From assembly GCA_900769815.1 (NCBI GenBank), contig CAAGID010000030.1, forward strand, positions 62,001 through 126,000: a DNA stretch of 64,000 nucleotides, in the 5' to 3' direction. Numbering within the stretch: position 1 is the first letter of the stretch; every line of letters starts with the position of its first letter. This document shows, piece by piece, positions 25,534 to 34,497 of this stretch. The stretch is from Clostridia bacterium (lineage in GTDB: Bacteria > Bacillota > Clostridia > Christensenellales > QALW01). A program made the translations under genes and the position numbers. Under the pieces are notes generated by a model that worked only from the letters and a program-made list of their open reading frames with translations, made no database searches and was not told the DNA's origin.

Positions 25534-26271
25534 TTATCGTGTAATTCCTATATATTCGGCTTTTACTTTTTCATAACTTTCCAAGTTTCCAATATCATAT
25601 CGTTTCCCGGGCATTTCCATGGCGTGAACTTGTGTTTGTGTGCAAAGCCAAGTAATATAGCTTCCGGGTGCATCAATTCCACATCCGCTGTCAATACCTT
25701 TTTGCACAAGTTTTACATCTTCTCTTGTGTAATAATAAAACGGAGGACAACACCAATGTGACTTCGGCTCAGTGGGTTTTTCTTCCATATCTGTTACCAT
25801 ATCATTTCCGTCAATGCAAACCACACCGCACTTTTTTAGTTTTTCAACTGATTCCTCATAATAACGCATAATGCACGACGTCTGCTTTTCAATTGCGTAC
25901 TTTATGAATCTCGTCAAACTGAAATCAAGTAGATTATCGCCGGCAATGACAAGTACATCGTCGTCGAGTTTCAACTGTTCAATGGCAAATTGAATGTCCT
26001 TGACAGCACCGAGACGAGTTTCGTTTGTACTTGTTCCGTCGTCAACAACTGTGACTTTCTGCGTTTTTTCAGCCGCCCACTTTCCAAAATGATGAGCAAA
26101 CTTATGGTTTGAAATGACTACATATTCGTCAACTGCCCCAAAACTGTCAATATCATCGAGCAGCCAATCAAGTATGGTTTTTTCTTGAACTTCAAGTAAA
26201 GGTTTCGGGAAATTTTCTGTCAAAGGATAAAGTCTTGTGGCATATCCTGCTGCCAAAATCAAACACTTCAT
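25534..26271 (-). CDS. Sugar-phosphate nucleotidyltransferase
   Basis: 245 residues of the NTP_transferase (RmlA/GlmU-like) fold: start M-K-C-L-I-L-A-A-G-Y-A-T-R-L-Y-P-L-T with the nucleotide-binding G-x-G-T-R-L variant, F-P-K-P-L-L, V-I-A-G-D-N-L metal site and E-K-P. Makes an NDP-sugar from a sugar 1-phosphate. Its start codon overlaps the stop of the GHMP kinase by 4 nt, so the two almost certainly act in sequence on one sugar. Nucleotide and sugar are not readable from sequence. Confidence 0.85.
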   Translation of the reverse strand: MKCLILAAGYATRLYPLTENFPKPLLEVQEKTILDWLLDDIDSFGAVDEYVVISNHKFAHHFGKWAAEKTQKVTVVDDGTSTNETRLGAVKDIQFAIEQLKLDDDVLVIAGDNLLDFSLTRFIKYAIEKQTSCIMRYYEESVEKLKKCGVVCIDGNDMVTDMEEKPTEPKSHWCCPPFYYYTREDVKLVQKGIDSGCGIDAPGSYITWLCTQTQVHAMEMPGKRYDIGNLESYEKVKAEYIGITR

Positions 26272-27440
26272 AATTTCACTCCATCTGCACTTTCACAAAT
26301 ATGTACGGAATACTTACCTTCAAGATGCGGAAACGCTTTCAGGTATTCTTTCGTTACTGTTTCAATAATACTTTCTTCATATGCGGGGTCAATAATTGCA
26401 AGACAACAGCCCTTGAAACCTGCACCCGAAAAGCGACCGCCATAGATTCCTTTGGTCTCAGTCATGATTTCATACAGTTTAATCAATTCAGGAGATCCCG
26501 TTTCCCAATTATGAATGGAGCTGTATCCGCTTTCAAAGGACAAATTACCGTAGGCTTCAATATCCCCGTTGCGCCACGCTTCTGCCCCTTTTTGAACTCG
26601 GTCAAATTCCGTGTACCAATGCTCGGCACGCTTGCGCCAATTTTCGGGAAGTCTGTCTTTGTATTGATGGAATACCTCAATGGGAACATCACGGAGATTG
26701 GTTTCTTCAAATTTTCCATATTCCATACCCGCATACGCTTTTAGCGCATAAGCAGCACTTCTGCATTCGTCAACACGCATATTGAAAGCTGACCCTGCAA
26801 GGCTACGCTCCAATCCGCTGAAGAAGATTGCAAACTTATACGGCTTCATCTGTGCGGACTGAGGTATAAGCTCGTATGTATCATCCAGTAAATCCATATA
26901 AAGCAGATGATCCTTTTTACAATACACTTCGCAGGATTGATCGAGCTTTCCGCAGGACACACCCACATATTTGTTTTCCGCTTCTTTGGAAATAGTAATT
27001 AATTTATCAGGAGAGAGTTCAATCCCATTTATCTTGCAGAGTGCAGACAAATAAGTAATAATCACAGCAGCCGATGAGGACAAGCCCCCAATAGGAAGCT
27101 CTCCGTCCAAAACCGCACAAAGTCCGCGGCGAAGCGGATAACGCTTATTCAGCGCTATCGTTGCACCACGCAGATGATCTGCCCAATCGTTTTCTTTGGT
27201 TTTCGGAGCGGCTTCAACGTGCCATTGTGCTCTTTTATCAAACTGTAATGACTGAATTTCAATAACCCCGTTTTCTTTAGGACCATAGGCAATATGAATA
27301 CCCTTATTGATAGCAAATCCCGTTATCTTGCCAAGTTGATGATCTGAATGTGCTCCAATAGGGCATACACGGTACGGGGTAAAATCTGTGTATCGCGGTG
27401 CCTTTTTATAAGTGTATTCAAACGCTTCATATGCGGTCAT
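26268..27440 (-). CDS. GHMP sugar kinase, galactokinase-like
   Basis: 390 residues from ATG 27440 (M-T-A-Y-E-A-F), which has an AGAGG site upstream. Galactokinase-like signature P-I-G-A-H-S-D-H-Q near the N terminus, ATP-binding P-I-G-G-L-S-S-S-A-A-V, and motif 3 G-G-R-F-S-G-A-G-F-K-G-C-C. It phosphorylates a free hexose at C1. The sugar may be galactose, galacturonate, fucose or another; galactokinases normally have G-E-H-T-D-Y, and the A-H-S-D-H-Q variant suggests a different or modified substrate. Coupled to the nucleotidyltransferase downstream. Confidence 0.85.
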   Translation of the reverse strand: MTAYEAFEYTYKKAPRYTDFTPYRVCPIGAHSDHQLGKITGFAINKGIHIAYGPKENGVIEIQSLQFDKRAQWHVEAAPKTKENDWADHLRGATIALNKRYPLRRGLCAVLDGELPIGGLSSSAAVIITYLSALCKINGIELSPDKLITISKEAENKYVGVSCGKLDQSCEVYCKKDHLLYMDLLDDTYELIPQSAQMKPYKFAIFFSGLERSLAGSAFNMRVDECRSAAYALKAYAGMEYGKFEETNLRDVPIEVFHQYKDRLPENWRKRAEHWYTEFDRVQKGAEAWRNGDIEAYGNLSFESGYSSIHNWETGSPELIKLYEIMTETKGIYGGRFSGAGFKGCCLAIIDPAYEESIIETVTKEYLKAFPHLEGKYSVHICESADGVKL

Positions 27441-27453
27441 AATATACCTCTCT

Positions 27454-28644
27454 TCAATCTCTAAAATACAAATCTCTCGTATATACTTTATCCAATACAT
27501 CTGATATATCATCACTGTATCGGTTTGCTAGAATCACATCTGACATTTGCTTAAAATCATTCAGATCTCGAATTACACGGCTGTTGAAGAAGCTATTCTC
27601 TTTCATAGTCGGCTCGTAGATAACCACTTCAATTCCTTTGGCCTTAATACGCTTCATAACCCCCTGAATAGAGGATTGACGGAAATTATCAGACCCTGCC
27701 TTCATTGTAAGACGATAGACGCCGACGATTTTAGGATGCTTTGCAATAATCTGATCGGCAATAAAATCTTTACGGGTCCCGTTTGCCGCAACAATTGCAG
27801 AAATAATGTTCTGCGGAACATCGTTGTAATTGGCAAGAAGTTGTTTAGTATCCTTAGGCAAGCAGTAGCCACCATAACCGAAAGAAGGATTGTTATAATG
27901 AGAACCAATACGAGGGTCAAGTCCCACGCCCTCAATAATAGACTTTGTATCAAGTCCACGTACGGCCGCATAAGTGTCAAGTTCATTAAAGAAGCTGACA
28001 CGCAATGCAAGATAAGTGTTGGCAAACAGTTTTACCGCCTCTGCCTCGGTTGGATTCATATATCGGACTTCGATATCCTCCTTGATCGCGCCTTCTTTGA
28101 GCAAAGAAGCAAAGGTTTCTGCGGCTTTTTCCAAGCGCTTGTTACGAACAGGAACCCCAACGATAATACGGCTGGGATAAAGATTGTCGTACAACGCCTT
28201 GCCTTCACGGAGAAACTCCGGGCTGAACAAAATATTATCACAACAGAAATCCTCTCTTGCCTTCTCGGTAAAACCAACGGGTACGGTAGATTTTACGATC
28301 ATAACTGCATCGGGATTGACTTCTATAACCTGCTCAATGACTGATTCAACGGATGATGTATCAAAATAATTTTTGTTCGGGTCATAGTTTGTAGGCGTAG
28401 AGATAATAACCAGCTCAGCATCCTTGTATGCGGATGCCCCATCAGTTGTAGCAATAAGTTTTAAGTTTTTGGTTGCCAAATATTCTTCGATTTCCTTATC
28501 TACGATAGGGGATTTCTTGTTGTTGATCATCTCTACCTTTTCTGGGATGATGTCAACTGCGGTAACTTCATTGTTCTGCGCAAGCAGAATTGCCATAGAT
28601 AAACCGACATAGCCGGTTCCTGCGACTGCTATTTTCATTTGCAT
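27454..28644 (-). CDS. ugd: UDP-glucose 6-dehydrogenase
   Basis: 396 residues, NAD-dependent four-electron oxidation of UDP-glucose to UDP-glucuronate. N-terminal Rossmann motif [10 protein letters not shown]; catalytic cysteine Cys261 in [22 protein letters not shown] and N-P-T-E-A-E-A-V-K are also family-typical. The short form resembles the E. coli Ugd group. It pairs with the UDP-glucuronate epimerase upstream in the same operon. AAGGAGAG precedes ATG 28644. Confidence 0.92.
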   Translation of the reverse strand: MQMKIAVAGTGYVGLSMAILLAQNNEVTAVDIIPEKVEMINNKKSPIVDKEIEEYLATKNLKLIATTDGASAYKDAELVIISTPTNYDPNKNYFDTSSVESVIEQVIEVNPDAVMIVKSTVPVGFTEKAREDFCCDNILFSPEFLREGKALYDNLYPSRIIVGVPVRNKRLEKAAETFASLLKEGAIKEDIEVRYMNPTEAEAVKLFANTYLALRVSFFNELDTYAAVRGLDTKSIIEGVGLDPRIGSHYNNPSFGYGGYCLPKDTKQLLANYNDVPQNIISAIVAANGTRKDFIADQIIAKHPKIVGVYRLTMKAGSDNFRQSSIQGVMKRIKAKGIEVVIYEPTMKENSFFNSRVIRDLNDFKQMSDVILANRYSDDISDVLDKVYTRDLYFRD

Positions 28645-28739
28645 ATACTCTCCTTTTTAATTTACTTTTTTGAGTATGCACGTTCAGTCCCTACGAGTGT
28701 TTCTCCATGGCAACCTATTATGCAAAAATAATGCTTTAA

Positions 28740-29831
28740 TTATTTGTTCTGATAAAATTCGTGATACCATTCCGCAAATTTGCGAAGTCCGTCACGAAGT
28801 GAGGTGGACGGCTTGAAACCGAAATCTCTTTCGAGTGCAGAGGTGTCTGCATATGTGATTGGTACGTCGCCGGGCTGCATCGGAACGAGCTTTTTATGAG
28901 CTTCAAAGTCGTAATCTTCGGGTAAAACTTTCGCACGGATAAGTTCCTCTTGAAGAATGGTTACGAAATCTAAAAGGTTTTCAGGATTATTATTACCGAT
29001 ATTATAAACAGCATAGGGTGGTAAAGGAAGACCATCCTCCCCCATCTGCCTTTCAGGTGCACGTTGCATAACTCTCTTTACGCCTTCAACAATGTCATCA
29101 ACATAAGTAAAATCACGCTTACAATTACCATAGTTGAAAATCTCGATGGTTTCGCCTTTTAAAAGCTTATTCGTAAAACCGAAATACGCCATATCAGGAC
29201 GACCTGCAGGACCATAAACTGTAAAGAAACGAAGTCCCGTAGAAGGAATGTTGTATAATTTCGAATAGGCGTGTGCCATTAGTTCGTTGCTCTTTTTTGT
29301 TGCGGCATAGAGCGAGACAGGGTTGTCCACCTTATCGTCAGTCGAATATGGAATTTTCTTGTTTGATCCGTAAACTGAAGATGAAGAAGCATAAACTAAA
29401 TGTTCCACAGGATAATCTGTGTTCATTGTTGCACGGCAGGCTTCCAAAATATTATAAAATCCAATGATGTTGCTCTCAATATACACATCGGGATTAGTGA
29501 TCGAATAGCGAACACCTGCCTGAGCAGCAAGATTAACAACAATCGAAAAGTGATACTTTTCAAAAAGACTATCGATAAGTGCACGATCTGCAAGATTTCC
29601 TTTCACAAATTCCCATGTGCAATCAGTATGCTCAGTTGCGTGCTTTTCAATCTCAGTAAGACGATATTCCTTTATTGAAACGTCATAGTAGTCGTTGAGG
29701 TTGTCAAGACCGACTATATGAATACCGGGAACTGTGCGAAGTAGGTCCATTACAAGGTTCGAGCCGATGAAACCAGCTGCACCTGTAACCAGAATGGTCA
29801 TATTTTCCATATTTACATTAGGTGTTAACAT
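28740..29831 (-). CDS. UDP-glucuronate 4-epimerase-like NAD-dependent epimerase
   Basis: Extended SDR protein of about 363 residues with V-T-G-A-A-G-F-I-G-S-N-L, the Y-A-A-T-K-K active site and N-Y-G-N-C-K-R-D-F-T-Y-V-D-D-I-V-E-G typical of CapI-type UDP-glucuronate 4-epimerases. Expected to make UDP-galacturonate from the product of Ugd encoded next. The start is uncertain: ATG 29831 is chosen, but ATG 29843 and a TTG at 29861 directly after the previous stop are in frame, with AAGAAGG just before 29843. 95 nt separate it from ugd. Confidence 0.88.
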   Translation of the reverse strand: MLTPNVNMENMTILVTGAAGFIGSNLVMDLLRTVPGIHIVGLDNLNDYYDVSIKEYRLTEIEKHATEHTDCTWEFVKGNLADRALIDSLFEKYHFSIVVNLAAQAGVRYSITNPDVYIESNIIGFYNILEACRATMNTDYPVEHLVYASSSSVYGSNKKIPYSTDDKVDNPVSLYAATKKSNELMAHAYSKLYNIPSTGLRFFTVYGPAGRPDMAYFGFTNKLLKGETIEIFNYGNCKRDFTYVDDIVEGVKRVMQRAPERQMGEDGLPLPPYAVYNIGNNNPENLLDFVTILQEELIRAKVLPEDYDFEAHKKLVPMQPGDVPITYADTSALERDFGFKPSTSLRDGLRKFAEWYHEFYQNK

Positions 29832-29861
29832 ATTATTTCTCATACCTTCTTTAAGTTTCAA

Positions 29862-31031
29862 TTATTCCATCTTACCAAAGACGTATTTTTGATATTGGTC
29901 TATAGGAGTACACTTCATCTTTCTTATCCATCGAAGTACTTCACCGGTTCTTTTACCAAATGGTCCACGACCATGCGCCATCTCTACCACCCAAATACCC
30001 CCATCCTTCATGTTCGCCTCAATCAGTACAGGTTCGCCCTCTTTGTTGATCGTAAAATCCCAATTTACGCAGCCTATCTGAGGGATTGCCTCATGCATTC
30101 TGTATGACGCTTTCAGGACTTCGGGGAACAGCGGGATTTTGTAGCCTGCAAATTTTAAATGGGTATCCGGATGTTCTTTGAACTCTTTTTTAAACTCGGT
30201 AAAAGCAGTATCATGTATGGTTCCGTCATCGTCAATGGCGATAAACATACCTCCGGCATGGGCATTATCCAAATAACTGCCTCCCTTACCTATTCTCATG
30301 ATCGCAGGCATGTGACAAATTCTATCTTTCCAGCGATATGTAATAATCCGGAATGTATTCACGCTCTTATCGTAAATATTTGCAATGCTTTCATGGCAAG
30401 ACAATCTCTCTTGTACTACAAAATTTTCCCCCAGAGATTCCAATACCGCTTCTGCTTTCATGCCGGATATCCGGTCGACGCCATTCTGCATATCCAGTAG
30501 CACGCAACCTCTTCCGGACGAGGAATCGACTGACGGCTTAGCAAATACCTCCCCCAGTCCACTTAGGTTAGACATCGCCTGTTCTTTAGAAATAAATCGT
30601 CTGTCGGGATCGCAATACGCGCCCCTGTTTGCCAACAAGAGGCACTTTGGCACTGTTACATTGACGGACTCCGCAAAGAAGGGTAGCACATTTTTGTCAT
30701 AGAACGCATTCATATATGCATTGTTTATATTCATATAATACTCAAACTCTGGGATAAACAGCAATTCAGGAAAATAATTTACATCAAAGTTACCCGTATA
30801 TGCTGTAAAATGCCGATGCCAAGTATAGGGGATCTTCTCGCCGTAGTTGTCCAAATACAACTTGTCTATCGCTTTTTCCTGTTCTTTCGTCAATGTAACC
30901 GATGACCAAATCGGGACCCTGCGAGGGTCCTTGAACTTTTTGATCTCCCATTTTCTTTTCCTATTGACGATCATGTTATCAAAGGTCTTTAAAAGAGTTT
31001 GCTTAAATTTTTTTCGAATCCTTAAAAACAT
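29862..31031 (-). CDS. Sugar-transfer associated ATP-grasp protein
   Basis: 389 residues matching the ATP-grasp family associated with sugar transfer (PF14397): lysine of F-A-K-P-S-V-D-S-S-S-G-R-G as ATP-binding loop, Q-E-R-L-S-C-H, and the metal-binding C-V-N-W-D-F-T-I ... L-I-E-A-N near the C terminus. Such proteins probably form an amide or ester bond between a carboxylate and an amine or hydroxyl of the glycan. Substrate unknown. It lies between the SDR-cytidylyltransferase and the UDP-glucuronate epimerase. Confidence 0.8.
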   Translation of the reverse strand: MFLRIRKKFKQTLLKTFDNMIVNRKRKWEIKKFKDPRRVPIWSSVTLTKEQEKAIDKLYLDNYGEKIPYTWHRHFTAYTGNFDVNYFPELLFIPEFEYYMNINNAYMNAFYDKNVLPFFAESVNVTVPKCLLLANRGAYCDPDRRFISKEQAMSNLSGLGEVFAKPSVDSSSGRGCVLLDMQNGVDRISGMKAEAVLESLGENFVVQERLSCHESIANIYDKSVNTFRIITYRWKDRICHMPAIMRIGKGGSYLDNAHAGGMFIAIDDDGTIHDTAFTEFKKEFKEHPDTHLKFAGYKIPLFPEVLKASYRMHEAIPQIGCVNWDFTINKEGEPVLIEANMKDGGIWVVEMAHGRGPFGKRTGEVLRWIRKMKCTPIDQYQKYVFGKME

Positions 31032-31104
31032 TTTTTATCTCTCCCTTTTCCCTAAACTTTTCCGATTCTCCGATGCCGCTATTTTACTTGGCGTTTGCTA
31101 CTCT

Positions 31105-32268
31105 CTATTTTTTGAGCGCCGCCCGAAGTTGCGTTGAACTAATCCCTTGCGTATATGGAAAATAAACGATCTCTACACCCTTATCCTTAAAGTATTCCTC
31201 ATATCGCATAAAGCGTTCTGTTCCTTTGTAGTCACTGCCAACAAACAGTTTATTATATTTCACTACATCGTAAGCATCACAATCTTCTGCAAACGATTCT
31301 ATGACTTCATCCACATAACAGATATGCTTTATGATCTCCGATCGCTCCTCGAAAGGAATAAATGTTTCCTTTCCTTTCCATGCACCACTCTTATGTACGC
31401 CAACCACAAGATAGTCACACTGCTCCTTTGCTCTGCGGAGCAGATTCAAATGTCCGATGTGGAACAAATCAAATGTGCCGCTGAGATAACCGACCACCAC
31501 CTGTGGTTTTCTATTGATACGACCACTTTTCAGCTTATAGTCATAGCTTTCCAATCCGTACTGCATTGGATCTGTATGATAACGTTTCAACACGCCTTTA
31601 TAGATATCTTCATATTGCGGGATATACAGCGTTTCACGCTCATACATACGCGTAATGATATGCTCCGCGGCCGCAGCGACCTGCGCTATGTCGTTTCCCT
31701 GCCCATTGAAATTGGTCCCTTTCAAAGAGCCTGGAGATACATCTAAAATCCGGTTTTGATAACCGTCGTGACATAGCTCTGCATTCAAGTTCTCAATAAA
31801 ACTGCACAAGCCCGACTTGGAAGCACCATACACCGAAAACAACGGGGAGACAACATGTCCGGCAATACTTCCCATGACCGCACAATAAAAGTCTTCCTCT
31901 TTGTTACATAGCTTGGAATAAAACTTTTGAATTACCTGCACCGGTCCCAGCATATTGCACTTTATCAGCTTTTCAATTTCTATGGCGGTCAAATCATCAA
32001 AACGCGCAACTCTGCCAAATCCGGCAGTAATCAAAAGGGCATCAATGTCGGTCATGCCATCGAGGCAATCCAGTCTATCCTGTGTCAAATCGATCCGTTG
32101 GAAAGATGTACACTTTTCAAATTTCTGCGTTATGTTCTGAGGAATATCATCTGCCTTAGGTGCATCCTTACCCACTATATACACATGGTCATAACCGCGT
32201 TCCAGCAGATTCAACACCATTGCAAGCCCAATGCCGCTATTTCCGCCTACTACGAGTGCTTTTTTCAC
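31105..32268 (-). CDS. Fused SDR dehydrogenase-cytidylyltransferase
   Basis: 387 residues from GTG 32268, preceded by AAGGGGGGATC. Residues 1-240 form a short-chain dehydrogenase (G-G-N-S-G-I-G at 8-14, Ser134, Tyr147 and Lys151 as the catalytic set). Residues 257-387 form a TagD/GCT-like cytidylyltransferase (G-T-F-D-L-F-H-I-G-H at 264-273, and I-S-S-T near the end). The fusion suggests reduction of a keto-sugar phosphate to a polyol phosphate and its activation as CDP-polyol, a parallel to TarJ/TarI but with a different cytidylyltransferase fold. The next but one upstream gene is a CDP-glycerol-type transferase that could use the product. It overlaps the end of the ATP-grasp gene by 32 nt. 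Confidence 0.85.
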   Translation of the reverse strand: MKKALVVGGNSGIGLAMVLNLLERGYDHVYIVGKDAPKADDIPQNITQKFEKCTSFQRIDLTQDRLDCLDGMTDIDALLITAGFGRVARFDDLTAIEIEKLIKCNMLGPVQVIQKFYSKLCNKEEDFYCAVMGSIAGHVVSPLFSVYGASKSGLCSFIENLNAELCHDGYQNRILDVSPGSLKGTNFNGQGNDIAQVAAAAEHIITRMYERETLYIPQYEDIYKGVLKRYHTDPMQYGLESYDYKLKSGRINRKPQVVVGYLSGTFDLFHIGHLNLLRRAKEQCDYLVVGVHKSGAWKGKETFIPFEERSEIIKHICYVDEVIESFAEDCDAYDVVKYNKLFVGSDYKGTERFMRYEEYFKDKGVEIVYFPYTQGISSTQLRAALKK

Positions 32269-33205
32269 TGTGATCCCCCCTTGTTTCTCTTGTTTTTGTA
32301 TTACTTGGAAGAACAATCTGTTCTCCCCATATATAGTCGTATTGCTCCGGAATGAACGGAACCATTCCGCCATGATGAAAAAATGTATATTCGCCAAAAT
32401 ATACTTGACCGTTGACCTCATACATATCTATCCGCACCTGCGGAATGCCCTTGCTAAGCTGTGAAGCCAACCGAACCATTTCCTCATATTTTTGGGGACG
32501 TTGAATCGGATAAGTACTATTGGGGTGCGCCGCCTGTCGCAGTGGCAACCGATTGAAATCAATGTCGAAATAATCAAACTTTACTTCCTGCCCTACCCTA
32601 TTTCTGTCCGATGCAATGAATAAGTACTTGGGTTCTCCGTTAAAACTGAAAAATTTGTAGTCCTTCAATTCTCTCGATACATCATCGATCATAAACTGTT
32701 CGGCAATAATTCGGGGCGGGACGTTTTTATATGGCCATTCCCTACCTTTTTTGTAGAAATTCGCAGCAAGCGCATTTTCAATCTTTTTCTTTGCCGCCTC
32801 GCGATCTAGCTTTGACTTATCGGTTACAATTACAAGACCCCCGCTATCATGGGTACACTTTAAAACAAACTGATCGGGGAGTGTATCAAAATCAATATCA
32901 TCAAAGTTTTCCCAGACACCCAAGGTAGGTATTATATATTCTTCTCCGATTTTGTCCGCAACATATTCCTTGACCGCCATCTTGTCCACAAGAGTCGTAT
33001 ACAAAGGATTATGATCGTACAGTTTAAGCCACTGGAGTTTTTCGTTGAATGTCGTTGGATCCTTCAGGTTTAATTTTTTATCCATAGCCGCACGATACTT
33101 CATTTTAACAAACGCCTTGTCACTCATCCAGTCAAAAGAGATATACTTTTCCAGCTTCCAATATAGTCGAAATGGGTTTTTAATATATGATATCAATTTA
33201 CTCAC
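32237..33205 (-). CDS. TupA-like ATP-grasp protein
   Basis: 322 residues of the ATPgrasp_TupA family (PF14305), named after the teichuronopeptide gene of alkaliphilic Bacillus. Typical stretches: T-F-N-E-K-L-Q-W-L-K-L-Y-D, D-K-M-A-V-K-E-Y-V, V-L-K-C-T-H-D-S-G-G and I-R-I... V-R-I-D-M-Y. Start chosen is GTG 33205, 7 nt after AGGAGGGG; the in-frame ATG upstream precedes that site. Probable role is ligation of an amine, such as an amino acid, to a glycan carboxylate. Start and stop overlap with neighbours suggests tight coupling. Confidence 0.85.
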   Translation of the reverse strand: MSKLISYIKNPFRLYWKLEKYISFDWMSDKAFVKMKYRAAMDKKLNLKDPTTFNEKLQWLKLYDHNPLYTTLVDKMAVKEYVADKIGEEYIIPTLGVWENFDDIDFDTLPDQFVLKCTHDSGGLVIVTDKSKLDREAAKKKIENALAANFYKKGREWPYKNVPPRIIAEQFMIDDVSRELKDYKFFSFNGEPKYLFIASDRNRVGQEVKFDYFDIDFNRLPLRQAAHPNSTYPIQRPQKYEEMVRLASQLSKGIPQVRIDMYEVNGQVYFGEYTFFHHGGMVPFIPEQYDYIWGEQIVLPSNTKTRETRGDHSEKSTRSRRK

Positions 33206-33247
33206 TGCCTCACCCCTCCTAAAAGCGTACATACTTTATCTGGCATG

Positions 33248-34432
33248 CTACTGATCCGCATTAGGTGCTTCGTTGGAACACTGTTTTTTATGCTGTTTTA
33301 CATAAAAATCATTGATTCTGTTACAAATGATCTCTGCTGACTTACCTGATTCATATACATGAAACACTTTACAAATATGCTCTGCATTTTTCTGATAATC
33401 ATCTTCATCCATCTGTGCAAGGATGTCATTCAGTTCCTGCTGTGTTTTCGCAACGAGAAAGCCCTTTTCCTCAAAGTCGTATGAAATTTCACGATCGTTC
33501 CGAATATACTCATCCAAATCAAACGCCGCTAGAACAACGCCCTTACCCCTACGAATAAAATCAGAGGCACAGGAGGAGTAATCAGATATCAGCAGATCTC
33601 CGATTGCAAGCAAATCCGCCATATCCGGATAATCGGAAACATCAATACAACGCGTACCATCACAGGAAAAATCAAGTTTTTCCGTGTTGGAATGTGCTCT
33701 AACCAAGCATACCCACTTGTTACCCTTGGATTCCAGAATTTCCAATGCCTTATTCAAATCAATCAAAACACGCTGAAACTCTTTGTTGTGATCCCGAAAC
33801 GTGGGTGCATATATCAATATTTTTGTATCTTTGCCAATACATAATTTCTCCCGTGTCATATCCTGTTCTTGTAGATCAACACATATCAGTTTATCGTTTC
33901 TGGGGGTCCCTACGCGCAATACCTCGCCCTTATAATTAAAAGCAGTTCTATATTGGGACTCCCCGTAATCGGATGCCGCAATACACAGATCCGTAATGTA
34001 TTCATCCTGTATGGGTGTTGCCCACTGTTCTTTGGTCTTGATATCGTATAGCACCTTCTTAAATCCAATATCCCCATGCCAGGTTTGTATAAAAAACTGC
34101 CCCTTAGGTCTCTTTCGTATATTTGCTCTGTTATGTGTGTTTGTAACAAAGCAAAAGCAAGAAGAAAGCGCATCATAAAATTCTTTTCCGCAGCAATTAA
34201 CTAACTTAATATATTCCGGCATTATTTTCTGCATCTTTTCTTTGTCACTCACTGCCCACACGATTTGATACTCCGGATATAGCTCATGTAATTTAATGGA
34301 AATTGCCTTGGGATTATCCGAATACTGTGCACCGTTAAAGTTCATAAATAACACTTCATTTTTAGGGCTTTGCATCATCCATCTAAGCTTCATATATCCC
34401 TTTCGAAGGGTCATAGATATTTTTTTATTCAT
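33248..34432 (-). CDS. CDP-glycerol glycerophosphotransferase-family protein
   Basis: 394 residues of the TagB/TagF catalytic family, which transfers glycerol or ribitol phosphate from a CDP-polyol. Signature stretches are F-I-Q-T-W-H-G-D, Y-A-P-T-F-R-D and L-L-I-S-D-Y-S-S. A short amphipathic N terminus (M-K-L-R-W-M-M) may attach it to the membrane. It probably uses the CDP-polyol made by the SDR-cytidylyltransferase fusion. The ribosome binding site (GGAG) is about 16 nt from ATG, rather far. Confidence 0.88.
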   Translation of the reverse strand: MNKKISMTLRKGYMKLRWMMQSPKNEVLFMNFNGAQYSDNPKAISIKLHELYPEYQIVWAVSDKEKMQKIMPEYIKLVNCCGKEFYDALSSCFCFVTNTHNRANIRKRPKGQFFIQTWHGDIGFKKVLYDIKTKEQWATPIQDEYITDLCIAASDYGESQYRTAFNYKGEVLRVGTPRNDKLICVDLQEQDMTREKLCIGKDTKILIYAPTFRDHNKEFQRVLIDLNKALEILESKGNKWVCLVRAHSNTEKLDFSCDGTRCIDVSDYPDMADLLAIGDLLISDYSSCASDFIRRGKGVVLAAFDLDEYIRNDREISYDFEEKGFLVAKTQQELNDILAQMDEDDYQKNAEHICKVFHVYESGKSAEIICNRINDFYVKQHKKQCSNEAPNADQ

Positions 34433-34497
34433 AACAACAAATATTTTCTCCTGTCTCTGTATATACTAACAGATTTTCCAAAACAGTATGCACCGTT

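Noticed and set aside
27547..28344. 265-codon open frame on the plus strand opposite ugd
   Set aside because: It lies wholly opposite a well-supported gene, has no good ribosome binding site, and its translation has no recognisable features.
31147..31746. 199-codon open frame on the plus strand opposite the SDR-cytidylyltransferase gene
   Set aside because: It is fully antisense to a gene with clear motifs on the other strand; no initiation signals and no domain-like pattern.
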